Translations under genes and position numbers: made by a program
IMG/VR virus record: IMGVR_UViG_3300001450_008008
Location: 6,974-38,651 of that record
DNA length: 31,678 nucleotides
DNA from: a virus
Reading direction: 5' to 3' (one strand)
The notes under the pieces: generated by a model
Told to the model about the DNA's origin: nothing
Databases searched by the model: none
The model's input: the letters and a program-made list of their open reading frames with translations, nothing else
Part shown: one piece after another, positions 21,197 to 29,589 of the stretch
How the letters are laid out: each line of letters begins with the position of its first letter
Numbering within the stretch: position 1 is the stretch's first letter

Positions 21197-22482
21197 GTAA
21201 ATTTATTGTAGAAAATCCTAGGGACTTGTTGACTTTTTTGCGATTCGATATTACAGCGAAAACTCTTTACGCTAGGCACAGAGAAAAAGGGGTGGAAAAT
21301 ATATGGGCAAAAAACGTATATGAGCATCATTTGAATGTATGGGGGGGATTTACGGAGAAGTCACCCAAGAAAAATGGTATACAAGATTTTTATAATTCCT
21401 ACCATAAAGTGTTAGATAGTATAAAGACTAGTGGCTTTAATGAGGATAAGTCTAGAATTCCTGTATCTGAAAATTTTCTACTTTTAAATGGGGCACATAG
21501 AGTTTCCGCAGCTATTATACATAATAAACCCGTAGTATGTGAGATTAGTTCTTTAGACTCTGGACAATTGGAGTGCCCCTCATGGTATTTTCAGAATAAA
21601 AAAGATATCGTGCCCACTGGGTTAACTGAAGACGTATCTGATTCTATGGCATTAGAGTATACAAGATTAAAGTCCAATACCTATTTGGCAACTGCGTATC
21701 AACATACCTTTCCACACGGTAACATAGTAGCAACCACCTTTAAAAAGTATGGTATAAATATTGTATACTCAAAAAATATTACACTTACTCCTAAAGGACA
21801 ATTAAATTATTTATTGGCATTATACGGTGATGAGGAATGGATGCAGGGGAGTAGAGATTGTGGTTTCCCCGGCGCGACATCCCAACATAGGTATAACTTT
21901 TCTCATGGACCGCACATAAAAGCTATTCTGCTTGAGTCTGATTCCGTAGACAAAGTTTTGAAGGCAAAAAAGGAAATTAGAACTTTAGTTGGAGCAGGAA
22001 AGGGTTCTATACATACCACCGATACTAGAAAAGAAACGTGGAGGAATGCTTGCATATGTTTTCATACTCCTACTGTTAATTATATGAATGAGTGTGATGT
22101 AGGATCATTTCATGAAAGTAAATTCAAGGAGTTTATAACTGAGACTAAAAGAATTATTTCAGATAGTAACGTAGATATCGAAGATGTTTGTGTTGTAGGG
22201 AGTGCCCCGTTGGCAGCGTATGGAAAGCGAGAGTGTAGAGACTTTGATATTCTTCATCTTTCTTCTAGATCCACGATAAAATTTAATGATATAATTTCTT
22301 CGCATAATGATTATCTTGAGTATTACGATGAATCATTGGAAGAGATAATTTTCAATCCAAACAAGTATTTTTATATTGACGGGTTGAAGTTTATCTCCTT
22401 AGAAGGTATGAAAAAGATGAAGTCTATTCGAGGAGAGGAAAAGGATTTTAGGGACATACGGTTGATAGAAAACTGTTTGTAG
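21193..22482 (+). CDS. ParB-like plus nucleotidyltransferase-like fusion protein
   Basis: The 429-residue protein has near residues 89-112 I-P-V-S-E-N-F-L-L-L-N-G-A-H-R-V-S-A-A, the G-x-H-R-x-x-A signature of ParB/sulfiredoxin-like domains, which occur in some polysaccharide clusters. The C-terminus from about 330 has G336-S337 and D350-F-D352, the G-S-x11-D-x-D pattern of the nucleotidyltransferase fold, followed by a K-D-x-x-D-I end typical of these domains. The middle (about 140-320) is unassigned. It could prepare a phosphorylated or nucleotidylated sugar or polyol for the module, but no substrate can be named. Confidence 0.55.
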   Translation: MSKFIVENPRDLLTFLRFDITAKTLYARHREKGVENIWAKNVYEHHLNVWGGFTEKSPKKNGIQDFYNSYHKVLDSIKTSGFNEDKSRIPVSENFLLLNGAHRVSAAIIHNKPVVCEISSLDSGQLECPSWYFQNKKDIVPTGLTEDVSDSMALEYTRLKSNTYLATAYQHTFPHGNIVATTFKKYGINIVYSKNITLTPKGQLNYLLALYGDEEWMQGSRDCGFPGATSQHRYNFSHGPHIKAILLESDSVDKVLKAKKEIRTLVGAGKGSIHTTDTRKETWRNACICFHTPTVNYMNECDVGSFHESKFKEFITETKRIISDSNVDIEDVCVVGSAPLAAYGKRECRDFDILHLSSRSTIKFNDIISSHNDYLEYYDESLEEIIFNPNKYFYIDGLKFISLEGMKKMKSIRGEEKDFRDIRLIENCL

Positions 22483-22491
22483 GTTTTATTT

Positions 22492-23145
22492 ATGGAAAAA
22501 AAGAAAAATGTATTAGTTTACTGTGGTACTAACAATGGAGAAGGGTTCTTGAACACTATCAGGTCTAGAAATTGGGATCACATTTATGGCTTTGAAGCTA
22601 ACCCAACGTTGTATAAAAAAGTTAAAGATCTACTCGCGGGGGATCATAGAGTAAAAATGTATAATACTATTCTTTCAAACTCCCATGGGGAAGAGAAAGA
22701 TTTTTATATATTAGATGCCAATGGGTCAGGACATGATTACTCCTCCAGCGTTGTAAATAAGTCTGATTGGCTTCCCGAATATGAGAACATGTCGGGGAAT
22801 CGTATTGAGCTTAAAAGAGTAGTTAAATTAAAGACTACCAATTTAAATATCTTTTTGCATGAAGAAAGTATAACTGAGATTGATTTTTTGCTTACGGACT
22901 TGGAAGGTTCTGATTTATTAGTAATTACTACGATAAAAGATTGGATATCGGAAGGAAAGATTAAAAAGATTCAATGTGAGGTTGAGCCTGACTCTATGCC
23001 TTGTAAGTATGTAAAGTTAGATAATAAGTTTTCAGGCTTTAACGAGTTGGTGAAAAAGAACTATAATCTAATCGCTAAGTATCAAGACATGCCAGGGTAT
23101 TTTTGTGTCGATCATGTATGGGCCTTGAAGAATGATAAAAACTAA
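22492..23145 (+). CDS. FkbM-type SAM-dependent methyltransferase
   Basis: The 217-residue protein has the FkbM pattern: a SAM-binding Y-C-G-T-N-N-G-E-G-F (10-19, replacing the usual D-V-G-A-N-x-G), Y-G-F-E-A-N-P (32-38) for the SAM ribose, and T-D-L-E-G-S-D near 135-142. FkbM enzymes O-methylate sugars or polyketides, so it may cap or decorate the glycan. It is separated from the upstream gene by 9 bases and overlaps the next by 14. It contains no N-terminal signal or membrane segment. Confidence 0.75.
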   Translation: MEKKKNVLVYCGTNNGEGFLNTIRSRNWDHIYGFEANPTLYKKVKDLLAGDHRVKMYNTILSNSHGEEKDFYILDANGSGHDYSSSVVNKSDWLPEYENMSGNRIELKRVVKLKTTNLNIFLHEESITEIDFLLTDLEGSDLLVITTIKDWISEGKIKKIQCEVEPDSMPCKYVKLDNKFSGFNELVKKNYNLIAKYQDMPGYFCVDHVWALKNDKN

Positions 23146-23992
23146 AGTATACTTCCCTGGAGCCTATGGAGTGTCTAGTAAGAAGATTACTATTTGGTAT
23201 AGGAAACTTTTATCATCAACTAATGAAACAATTGAGATTGTTGATGATGTAAAGGAGTGTGATTATGTAATCATGCAGGATCAGACAGATGAGAACTTGC
23301 CAGAAGATAAGCAAGTTATATTCTTTCAAAAAGAGCCTGATCATGTTAAGCATTATACTTATGATAAAGCTACCCTATATAAGTCCTTTTACCATAGTAA
23401 GGGCGAAGGGTGGATGATCCAGACACCATGGCTTAGTATGTCCCATGATGAGTTGGTAGAGATGCCTCCCCCTCCAAAACGACACTTAATATCAGTTGTA
23501 GATTCAGGAAGAACTGCGTTGCCGGGGCATCACCTTAGATTACATGCTTTGAATGATATTATTAAGCATGTTCCCAATATTCATTTGTATGGACATATTA
23601 CAAAAGGAAGAGAAAATACTGGGCATTTTAAAACATGCCTACCTGAAAGAACTAAAGAGGCAGCGTTCCTAGACTATAAGTATGCAGTTGCAATTGAAAA
23701 TGGAAGAACCCCCTGTTACTTCAGTGAAAAGATTATTGACCCTATCTTGTGTTGGACTACTCCTATTTATTGGGGTTGTTCCAATATCAGCAAATACTTT
23801 CCTAAAGGCTCCTTTGTTGAAATAAAAGGGTTAGAAAAGGATGTAGGATCCCATGTGGAGGCTATAATAGAGAGTAAGCATCATGAAGAGAATATGGATG
23901 CGTTAGCCGAAGCTAGAGATCTAATTTTGAATAAATATAATCTCATTCCTACTATAGAAAAAGCTCTTGTTTCTAATAACCTTTGGGAGTAG
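23132..23992 (+). CDS. Family 10 fucosyltransferase-like glycosyltransferase
   Basis: The 286-residue protein carries the GT10 signature: Y184-A-V-A-I-E189-N, then Y-F-S-E199-K200, and T-P-I-Y-W-G, with K-Y-F-P-K-G-S-F-V-E-I after it. GT10 enzymes transfer L-fucose from GDP-fucose in alpha-1,3 or alpha-1,4 linkage. The Gmd gene in this module makes the precursor of GDP-fucose, but no GDP-fucose synthase is recognised in the window, so the donor may come from the host or the donor may be a different GDP- or UDP-sugar. It overlaps the FkbM gene by 14 bases. Confidence 0.85.
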   Translation: MIKTKVYFPGAYGVSSKKITIWYRKLLSSTNETIEIVDDVKECDYVIMQDQTDENLPEDKQVIFFQKEPDHVKHYTYDKATLYKSFYHSKGEGWMIQTPWLSMSHDELVEMPPPPKRHLISVVDSGRTALPGHHLRLHALNDIIKHVPNIHLYGHITKGRENTGHFKTCLPERTKEAAFLDYKYAVAIENGRTPCYFSEKIIDPILCWTTPIYWGCSNISKYFPKGSFVEIKGLEKDVGSHVEAIIESKHHEENMDALAEARDLILNKYNLIPTIEKALVSNNLWE

Positions 23993-23995
23993 TCT

Positions 23996-24406
23996 ATGCT
24001 TAAAATATACTCTAAAAAAAATAGAAAGCTTTTACATTTAGTATACTCGCCCTATCAGTTATCAGACGGAGTAACTGAACTTGTTGATCCTTCAAACTTT
24101 ATTCAGTGTATGTTTTTAAAGCTCCACAAAGGAAAGATATTCAAAGCTCACCAACACCTTTGGAAGGATGTGACAAACAAGCAAACTATCGCTCAAGAAA
24201 GTTGGGTTGTTTTGAAGGGGTCTGCAAGAGGGTATTTTTACGATATAGACGGTGTGTTACTAAATGCCATAGATCTTAAAGAAGGAGATATTACTTTTAC
24301 TTTAGAGGGAGGTCATCACTTTGAAATATTAGAAGACGATACAATGATTTATGAGTTTAAAACTGGTCCTTATGAGGGGGTAGAAAAGGATAAGAGTTTC
24401 CTATGA
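23996..24406 (+). CDS. Cupin-fold protein in sugar pathway
   Basis: The 136-residue protein has a double-stranded beta-helix pattern: K50-A-H52-x-H54 metal ligands, V-L-K-G-S-A-R-G-Y-F-Y, G-D-I-T-F-T and G-G-H-H-F-E. Such cupins sit beside surface-sugar genes and act as isomerases or sugar-binding proteins, but the reaction of this type is uncertain. It lies between a fucosyltransferase and a sugar C-methyltransferase and shares an ATGA overlap with the latter. Confidence 0.7.
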   Translation: MLKIYSKKNRKLLHLVYSPYQLSDGVTELVDPSNFIQCMFLKLHKGKIFKAHQHLWKDVTNKQTIAQESWVVLKGSARGYFYDIDGVLLNAIDLKEGDITFTLEGGHHFEILEDDTMIYEFKTGPYEGVEKDKSFL

Positions 24407-25581
24407 GTTATACTAAGATTATAGATCTGGGGATGCATCCCTACGCTGATTCGTTTATCCCAGAGAAAGACTTGGGAAGGTCTGAACCTGTGTATCCTCT
24501 TCAGTGTGGGTTAGATACGGAGACGGGACACGTTAAGTTAATGTATGAGACAGACCCAGACCAACGGTATAACTTATATCCTTATTCATATACTTCCTCC
24601 AATTCAAAAGTTGCTAGGGAGCATTGGGAAGATTACGCCAAACATACTGCTAAAAAAGTAAATCTTCAATCCAACAGTAATGTTATTGAAATTGGATCCA
24701 ATGACGGATTCCTGTCGGTACAGTATAAAAATATGGGCTGTAGGGTAAGGGGGGTAGACCCATCTAAAGCAATGGCTGATCTTGCAGACGAGCAGGGTAT
24801 TCCTACTTACTGCACTATCTTTAATTTAGAAAAAGCTTTAATTCTAAAGCCACAGTTAGGGGGTTTGGCCGATCTTATTGTAGCGAATAATGTTTTTAAT
24901 CATGCAAACGACCCAATAGATTTTGCGTTAGGGATACAGGAACTTCTATCAGATACAGGAACCTTCATTTTTCAAGTACCTTATTGGTATAATACCATTA
25001 CGGATGAAAAGTTTGACCAAATTTATCATGAACATATCAGTTATTTCACAGTGAAGTCTGCTTGCAATCTTTTAAGCTCGGTAGGATTGAAGGTTTATGA
25101 TGTGGAATGGGTAGACTATCATGGAGGATCCATTAGGGTCTATGCGTCCAAAGAAGACCGTGAGCAAACAAAGGAGGTACAGGAGTTTATTATCACCGAG
25201 GAAGATGCTAACCTGTTCGATCCTGAGTACTATACGGAATTTATGGAAAAGATAAATAAAAAGAGATATTTATTTTTATCTAAGCTGTATAGACTTAAGG
25301 GGGGAGGGCATCCAATTGTTGCAGTTGGTGCGGCTGCTAAGGGAAATACCTTCTTAAATTATTACAATTTAGATAATAGCATTATTGATTATGTTACAGA
25401 TACCTCAGAATACAAGATAGGAAAATATACTCCCTTAAGCAGAATTCCTATTCAAACAGATGCTGAAGTTTTCTCTAAGTATGAGAAAGTTTATGCAGTA
25501 ATTCTTTCATGGAATATTTCTGCTTTGATTAAAGAGAAGCTTAAGGATATTAACCCAAATATACAATTTCTACTAAAATGA
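24403..25581 (+). CDS. NDP-sugar C-methyltransferase
   Basis: The 392-residue protein resembles TylC3/NovU/TcaB9 sugar C-methyltransferases. V94-I-E-I-G-S-N-D-G-F103 is the SAM site, Y208-H-E-H-x-x-Y-F the catalytic Tyr/His segment, and the C-terminal Rossmann region contains G-A-A-A-K-G-N-T. These enzymes methylate C3 of 4-keto deoxysugars. The family normally begins with a zinc site made of two C-x2-C pairs. Here the first pair is absent and only Cys35 remains of the second, so the zinc site is lost. Gmd and the 4,6-dehydratase make 4-keto sugars that could be substrates. Confidence 0.85.
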   Translation: MSYTKIIDLGMHPYADSFIPEKDLGRSEPVYPLQCGLDTETGHVKLMYETDPDQRYNLYPYSYTSSNSKVAREHWEDYAKHTAKKVNLQSNSNVIEIGSNDGFLSVQYKNMGCRVRGVDPSKAMADLADEQGIPTYCTIFNLEKALILKPQLGGLADLIVANNVFNHANDPIDFALGIQELLSDTGTFIFQVPYWYNTITDEKFDQIYHEHISYFTVKSACNLLSSVGLKVYDVEWVDYHGGSIRVYASKEDREQTKEVQEFIITEEDANLFDPEYYTEFMEKINKKRYLFLSKLYRLKGGGHPIVAVGAAAKGNTFLNYYNLDNSIIDYVTDTSEYKIGKYTPLSRIPIQTDAEVFSKYEKVYAVILSWNISALIKEKLKDINPNIQFLLK

Positions 25582-25982
25582 AAAAACGAAATATTAAAGA
25601 TATAGAAGACACCCTCCTTGAATCACACACAGATGATAGAGGTACGATTGTAGATTTATTTTACAATGAAACCATCCACCATGTAGCTAGAGTAACTTCA
25701 GAGCCAGGAGTTATTAGGGGTAATCATTACCACAAAGAAACTACCCAACATATGCTAATGACTCAAGGATCTTTAGAGTATTGGTATAAGGGAGTAGACT
25801 CGGATGAACCTGCACAAATGGTGCTTGCTCTCGAAGGGGATATTGTGTCTACTCCCCCCAACGAGATTCATGCTCTTAAGATTGGTCCTGAAGGAAATCA
25901 GTTTATTGTTTTCTCGGAAGGTACTAGAGGGGGTCAGGATTATGAGTTGGATACTTTCCGAGTTGAAGATATAATTCTATGA
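25578..25982 (+). CDS. RmlC/WxcM-like cupin, possible sugar epimerase or isomerase
   Basis: The 134-residue protein shows D-x-R-G-T-I-V-D-L near 19-27, metal-type R47-G-N-H50-x-H52, M-T-Q-G-S-L-E-Y-W-Y and P-P-N-E-I-H. This fits cupins of the RmlC or FdtA/WxcM kind, which epimerise or isomerise 4-keto sugars at C3/C5 or move the keto group to C3. Which of these applies cannot be decided from sequence. It lies between the C-methyltransferase and the aminotransferase, with ATGA overlaps on both sides, which fits a shared 4-keto intermediate. Confidence 0.7.
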   Translation: MKKRNIKDIEDTLLESHTDDRGTIVDLFYNETIHHVARVTSEPGVIRGNHYHKETTQHMLMTQGSLEYWYKGVDSDEPAQMVLALEGDIVSTPPNEIHALKIGPEGNQFIVFSEGTRGGQDYELDTFRVEDIIL

Positions 25983-26581
25983 GCTTTAGCAAGGTCAAAG
26001 AGTTTGAGGAAAAGATCGCAGAGTTTTATAATGCGCCATACGCTGTTGCCGTAGACTGTTGTACTCATGCGGTTGAGTTATGTTTGCGTTATGATAAGCC
26101 CTCTAATGTTACATTTCCTACAAGGACTTATATTTCTATTCCTTTTCTTGGTGATAAATTAGGAATTACTTGGGATTGGGATACTGAGGAGTGGAAAGAT
26201 TGTTATTATATCGGTGATACGAGGATCGTGGATGCGGCGGTATTATGGAGGGAAGGCAGCTACATCCCAAGAACTTTAATGTGTCTTAGCTTTCAGTTCC
26301 AAAAACACCTAAGCTTAGGCAGGGGTGGGATGATTCTGACGGACAACAAAGAAGCTGCCATAGCTTTGAAAAAAATGTCTTATGATGGTCGCCTTCCTGG
26401 TATCCCTTGGCGAGATCAGGATATTGACTCCGTAGGGTATCACTATTACATGACTCCTGAGACTGCTGCTCTAGGTATGTCTAAATTAGAAAAAGCTAAG
26501 ACCGACAAGCCTAGAGAGTGGAGCGTAAACGATTGGCCTGATCTTAGAAATATGAGTGTATTCAAGCATAAGGGACTATAA
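25979..26581 (+). CDS. Minimal DegT/DnrJ-type sugar aminotransferase
   Basis: The 200-residue protein has the fold elements of PLP sugar aminotransferases at half the usual length (about 370). A cofactor-binding helix-start V-D-C-C-T-H-A (25-31), D85-A-A as the Asp contacting the PLP ring, and Q108-K109-H-L-S-L-G-R-G-G-M-I-L-T, where K109 is the Schiff-base Lys, are all kept. The C-terminal small domain is lost. It would convert a 4-keto or 3-keto sugar to an aminosugar if active. The stop at 26579-26581 lies inside the promoter for gmd. No frameshifted remainder of the missing half was found downstream, so this is a compact form and not an obvious fragment. Confidence 0.7.
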   Translation: MSFSKVKEFEEKIAEFYNAPYAVAVDCCTHAVELCLRYDKPSNVTFPTRTYISIPFLGDKLGITWDWDTEEWKDCYYIGDTRIVDAAVLWREGSYIPRTLMCLSFQFQKHLSLGRGGMILTDNKEAAIALKKMSYDGRLPGIPWRDQDIDSVGYHYYMTPETAALGMSKLEKAKTDKPREWSVNDWPDLRNMSVFKHKGL

Positions 26582-26582
26582 T
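26576..26582 (+). promoter_or_regulatory. CTATAAT promoter for gmd, inside the glycan module
   Basis: CTATAAT overlaps the stop codon of the aminotransferase and is followed by 6 bases and the ATG at 26589. It suggests that Gmd and the downstream sugar genes can be transcribed separately from the glycosyltransferases. Confidence 0.55.
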
Positions 26583-26588
26583 CCTACT

Positions 26589-27551
26589 ATGGCGAGAGTA
26601 GCACTTATTGTTGGTATTAGTGGGCAGGACGGGAGTTACCTAGCAGAATTACTGCTATCTAAAGGGTATGAAGTTCATGGTATCTTAAGGAGAAACTCTG
26701 TGTCAGAAAACCAAGACTCTAGAATTAGAGATCTGAATGTTACCTGCCACTATGGGGATCTTTTGGACATTCCCTCCTTAACAAGGATCGTCTCAGAAGT
26801 AAAGCCGGACGAAGTTTACAATCTAGGAGCGCAGAGTCATGTTAGGATTAGTTTTGATGTTCCTTCTTTCACAATACAAACAAATGCTTTAGGGGTTTTA
26901 AATCTTTTAGAGGTATGCCGATTATTCGTTCCGAAGGTTAAGTTTTACCAAGCAAGTTCTTCTGAGATGTTTGGTAATTCAGTAGATGAGGATGGGTATC
27001 AGAGGAAGACTACTGTTATGAATCCTACTTCTCCCTATGGATGTGCAAAGGTAATGGGGTATAACTTAGTTAGGCATTACAGGGCTGCATATGATATGCA
27101 TACTTGCAACGGGATATTGTTTAATCACGAATCTCCTCGTAGAGGGGCAAACTTTGTCACTAATAAGATTGTGAAGGGGGCTGTAGAAATTAAGAAAGGT
27201 CTTAGGAAAGATCTATACTTAGGTAATCTAAATGCTTCCCGAGACTGGGGGCACTCAAAGGATTACGTTAGAGCTATGCATATGATCGTTACCCACGATA
27301 CCCCCAGTGATTGGGTGGTAGCGACAGGCGAAAGCAGGACCATTCGAGACATGTGTAAGGTAACTTTTGATAGGCTTGGACTTAACTACGAGGACTATGT
27401 TAAAGTGGATCCTAAGTACTTTAGACCTCAAGAACTTGATTTTCTACGGGGAGACTCCTCGGAGATTAGGGAAGAGCTAGGTTGGAAGCCTGAATATAGC
27501 TTTAAATCCATGGTTGAAGAGATGGTAGACCATTGGATGGAGATTGTATGA
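26589..27551 (+). CDS. gmd: GDP-mannose 4,6-dehydratase
   Basis: The 320-residue SDR enzyme turns GDP-D-mannose into GDP-4-keto-6-deoxymannose, precursor of GDP-fucose, GDP-rhamnose and GDP-perosamine. G9-I-S-G-x-x-G15 binds NADP, S-S-S-E126-M-F-G carries the catalytic Glu, and Y150-x3-K154 is the catalytic pair. The C-terminal R-D-W-G and the F-R-P-x-E/L motif follow. A GTG at 26556 is in frame, but the natural Gmd start M-A-R-V-A-L-I begins at 26589, and CTATAAT lies 6 bases ahead, so I used the latter. The stop overlaps the next ATG (ATGA). Confidence 0.93.
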   Translation: MARVALIVGISGQDGSYLAELLLSKGYEVHGILRRNSVSENQDSRIRDLNVTCHYGDLLDIPSLTRIVSEVKPDEVYNLGAQSHVRISFDVPSFTIQTNALGVLNLLEVCRLFVPKVKFYQASSSEMFGNSVDEDGYQRKTTVMNPTSPYGCAKVMGYNLVRHYRAAYDMHTCNGILFNHESPRRGANFVTNKIVKGAVEIKKGLRKDLYLGNLNASRDWGHSKDYVRAMHMIVTHDTPSDWVVATGESRTIRDMCKVTFDRLGLNYEDYVKVDPKYFRPQELDFLRGDSSEIREELGWKPEYSFKSMVEEMVDHWMEIV

Positions 27552-28480
27552 AAGACAAGAGGATTTTTATTACTGGGGGCGCGGGATTCTTAGGAACCCA
27601 CATCGTAGACAGATATCACACATCAAATGATATTACAGTTTACAGTAGGGACGAAGCTAAACACTATTACCTATCTAAAAAATATCCAAAGGTAAACTTC
27701 ATTATCGGAGATGTTAGGAATCGGGATCATTTAATCAGATCTTGTAAGGATCATGAGGTAGGGATTTTTGCTGCTAGCCTAAAGCAGATTGATATTTGCA
27801 GCAAAAATATTGAGGAATCGGCTCAAACCATTATTCAAGGCTCCTTCAACAGTAAGACTGCTGCCCTTGATAACAACTTTGAGTCAGCTTGTTTTATAAG
27901 TACGGATAAGAGTCGCTCTGCGACCACTGTGTATGGTGCTATGAAATATGTCGCAGGGGAGTCTTTTATCCTTAACAATGATAAGGTGAGCACTAGATGT
28001 AGCACTGCACTGTATGGCAACGTAATGAACTCTACGGGAAGCCTCATTCCCCTTATAAGAAATGCTATTCAAAACAAAATCCGTCTAACCCTTTATAGTA
28101 AAGATATGACTAGGTTTATGATCAGTGTTGATGACGCGATCAATCTTATTGACACCTCTCTTAAATTACGAGATGTTACAGTAATCCCTAATCTTAATAG
28201 CTTCTTGGTTAAAGATGTCTTTGATATCTACAAGGAAGAGTTTGGACTAGAATACACCATGGGAACCCCCAGAGTGAACGAGAAAATTCATGAGATTATG
28301 TCTTCTGAAGAAGAAATACCTAGAATGAAGTATTTAAAAGGAGAAGACTGTTATATGATGGATCCTTATCTGATACATGATACTGTTAAGTTTCCTAATT
28401 CTGAATATAGCTCTAAAGATGTGGTTATAGATAAAGAAAGACTATACACTTACTTAAAGGAAAACAACTTTTACTTATGA
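27548..28480 (+). CDS. UDP-GlcNAc 4,6-dehydratase/5-epimerase, FnlA/CapE/WbjB type
   Basis: The 310-residue SDR enzyme has G10-G-A-G-F-L-G16 for NADP, S118-T-D-K121 and Y129-x3-K133. It belongs to the extended SDR group of PseB, FlaA1 and CapE, which convert UDP-GlcNAc to a 4-keto-6-deoxy sugar, with inversion at C5 in the CapE type. The next gene is a WbjD-type 2-epimerase and the one after it an RmlD-like reductase, the set known for UDP-L-FucNAc or UDP-L-QuiNAc, which supports the CapE reading. An in-frame ATG at 27533 exists, but the ATG at 27548 fits the ATGA coupling and has GGAG upstream. Confidence 0.8.
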   Translation: MKDKRIFITGGAGFLGTHIVDRYHTSNDITVYSRDEAKHYYLSKKYPKVNFIIGDVRNRDHLIRSCKDHEVGIFAASLKQIDICSKNIEESAQTIIQGSFNSKTAALDNNFESACFISTDKSRSATTVYGAMKYVAGESFILNNDKVSTRCSTALYGNVMNSTGSLIPLIRNAIQNKIRLTLYSKDMTRFMISVDDAINLIDTSLKLRDVTVIPNLNSFLVKDVFDIYKEEFGLEYTMGTPRVNEKIHEIMSSEEEIPRMKYLKGEDCYMMDPYLIHDTVKFPNSEYSSKDVVIDKERLYTYLKENNFYL

Positions 28481-29589
28481 TTAAAGTTCTTACTATTGTC
28501 GGTACTCGACCTGAAATTATAAAGCTTAGTGAAGTTATTAAAGTTCTGGATAAGAACACTGTTCATGTCCTAGCTCATACAGGACAGAACTATGACTATG
28601 AGTTGAATGAGGTATTCTTTAAGGACTTGGGGGTGAGAACTCCTGACCATTTCTTAGAGGCATCAAAGGGGTCAGCAGCCGCAACTATTGGAGATATTAT
28701 AGCAAAAACAGATAAGTTGATTGCTGATATTAAGCCTGACGCAGTTCTTCTGTATGGTGACACCAACAGTTGCCTTAGTGTCATCTCTGCGAAAAGACGA
28801 AAGGTGCCTATCTTCCACATGGAAGCAGGAAACCGTTGTTTTGATGCTAGGGTTCCTGAGGAGATTAACAGGAAGATTGTTGACCATACCAGTGATATTA
28901 ATATGCCCTTGTCTGAGCAAGCTAGGACGTATCTGATCAGGGAAGGCATACCTCCAGATAGGATCATTAAGACAGGATCTCCCATGAAGGAAGTTATACA
29001 CGCTAATATGACTAAGATTATGAGTTCCCGCATCTTGTCTGACTTACAGTTGCATAAAGATAAATATTTCTTAGTTAGTATTCACAGAGAAGAGAATGTA
29101 GACTCGCCTAAAAACTTCAAAGATCTTATTACTTCTTTAGAGAAAATTGCAGAAGTCTATGGCTACCCTATAATTGTATCCACTCATCCAAGAACTCGTA
29201 AAAAGATGGAAGCATTAGGGTACAAAGATACTAATAGCTTGATTAAGTATTTAAAGCCTTTTGGATTTCATGACTACAATAAGTTGCAGATGAATAGCTT
29301 TTGCACTATCTCTGATAGTGGCACGATAGCCGAGGAGTCTTCTATCTTCGGGAGACCAGCGATAACTATCCGGCAAGCGCATGAAAGACCTGAAGGTATG
29401 GATGAGGGGACTTTGGTTATGTCTGGTTTAAACGGAAATGATATCATTGACTCTATAAATGTTGTAACTAAGTGTAAGACTCCTAGAGTTGTGGGGGATT
29501 ATGATGTTGACAATGTATCCGTGAAAGTTTTAAAGATTATACTTTCTTACTATCATTTTATAAATAGAGAGACTTGGAAAAAAATATAA
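28477..29589 (+). CDS. UDP-sugar 2-epimerase, WbjD/FnlC/CapG type
   Basis: The 370-residue protein belongs to the WecB superfamily: T-R-P-E at the N-terminus, Y-G-D-T-N-S near 92-98 and H114-M-E-A-G-N-R-C-F-D-x-R-V-P-E-E. The G-N-R-C-F-D form, instead of G-L-R-T in WecB, is the hallmark of the WbjD/FnlC group that acts last in UDP-L-FucNAc or UDP-L-QuiNAc formation. T-G-S-P-M and H-x-R-E-E-N follow as family residues. The operon order dehydratase, epimerase, reductase matches that role. It starts in an ATGA overlap and ends in TAATG. Confidence 0.9.
   Translation: MIKVLTIVGTRPEIIKLSEVIKVLDKNTVHVLAHTGQNYDYELNEVFFKDLGVRTPDHFLEASKGSAAATIGDIIAKTDKLIADIKPDAVLLYGDTNSCLSVISAKRRKVPIFHMEAGNRCFDARVPEEINRKIVDHTSDINMPLSEQARTYLIREGIPPDRIIKTGSPMKEVIHANMTKIMSSRILSDLQLHKDKYFLVSIHREENVDSPKNFKDLITSLEKIAEVYGYPIIVSTHPRTRKKMEALGYKDTNSLIKYLKPFGFHDYNKLQMNSFCTISDSGTIAEESSIFGRPAITIRQAHERPEGMDEGTLVMSGLNGNDIIDSINVVTKCKTPRVVGDYDVDNVSVKVLKIILSYYHFINRETWKKI

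Noticed and set aside
28596-29033. Minus-strand open frame of 145 codons opposite the 2-epimerase
   Set aside because: It lies fully antisense to a gene with strong family motifs, has no ribosome site or domain, and is a coding shadow.
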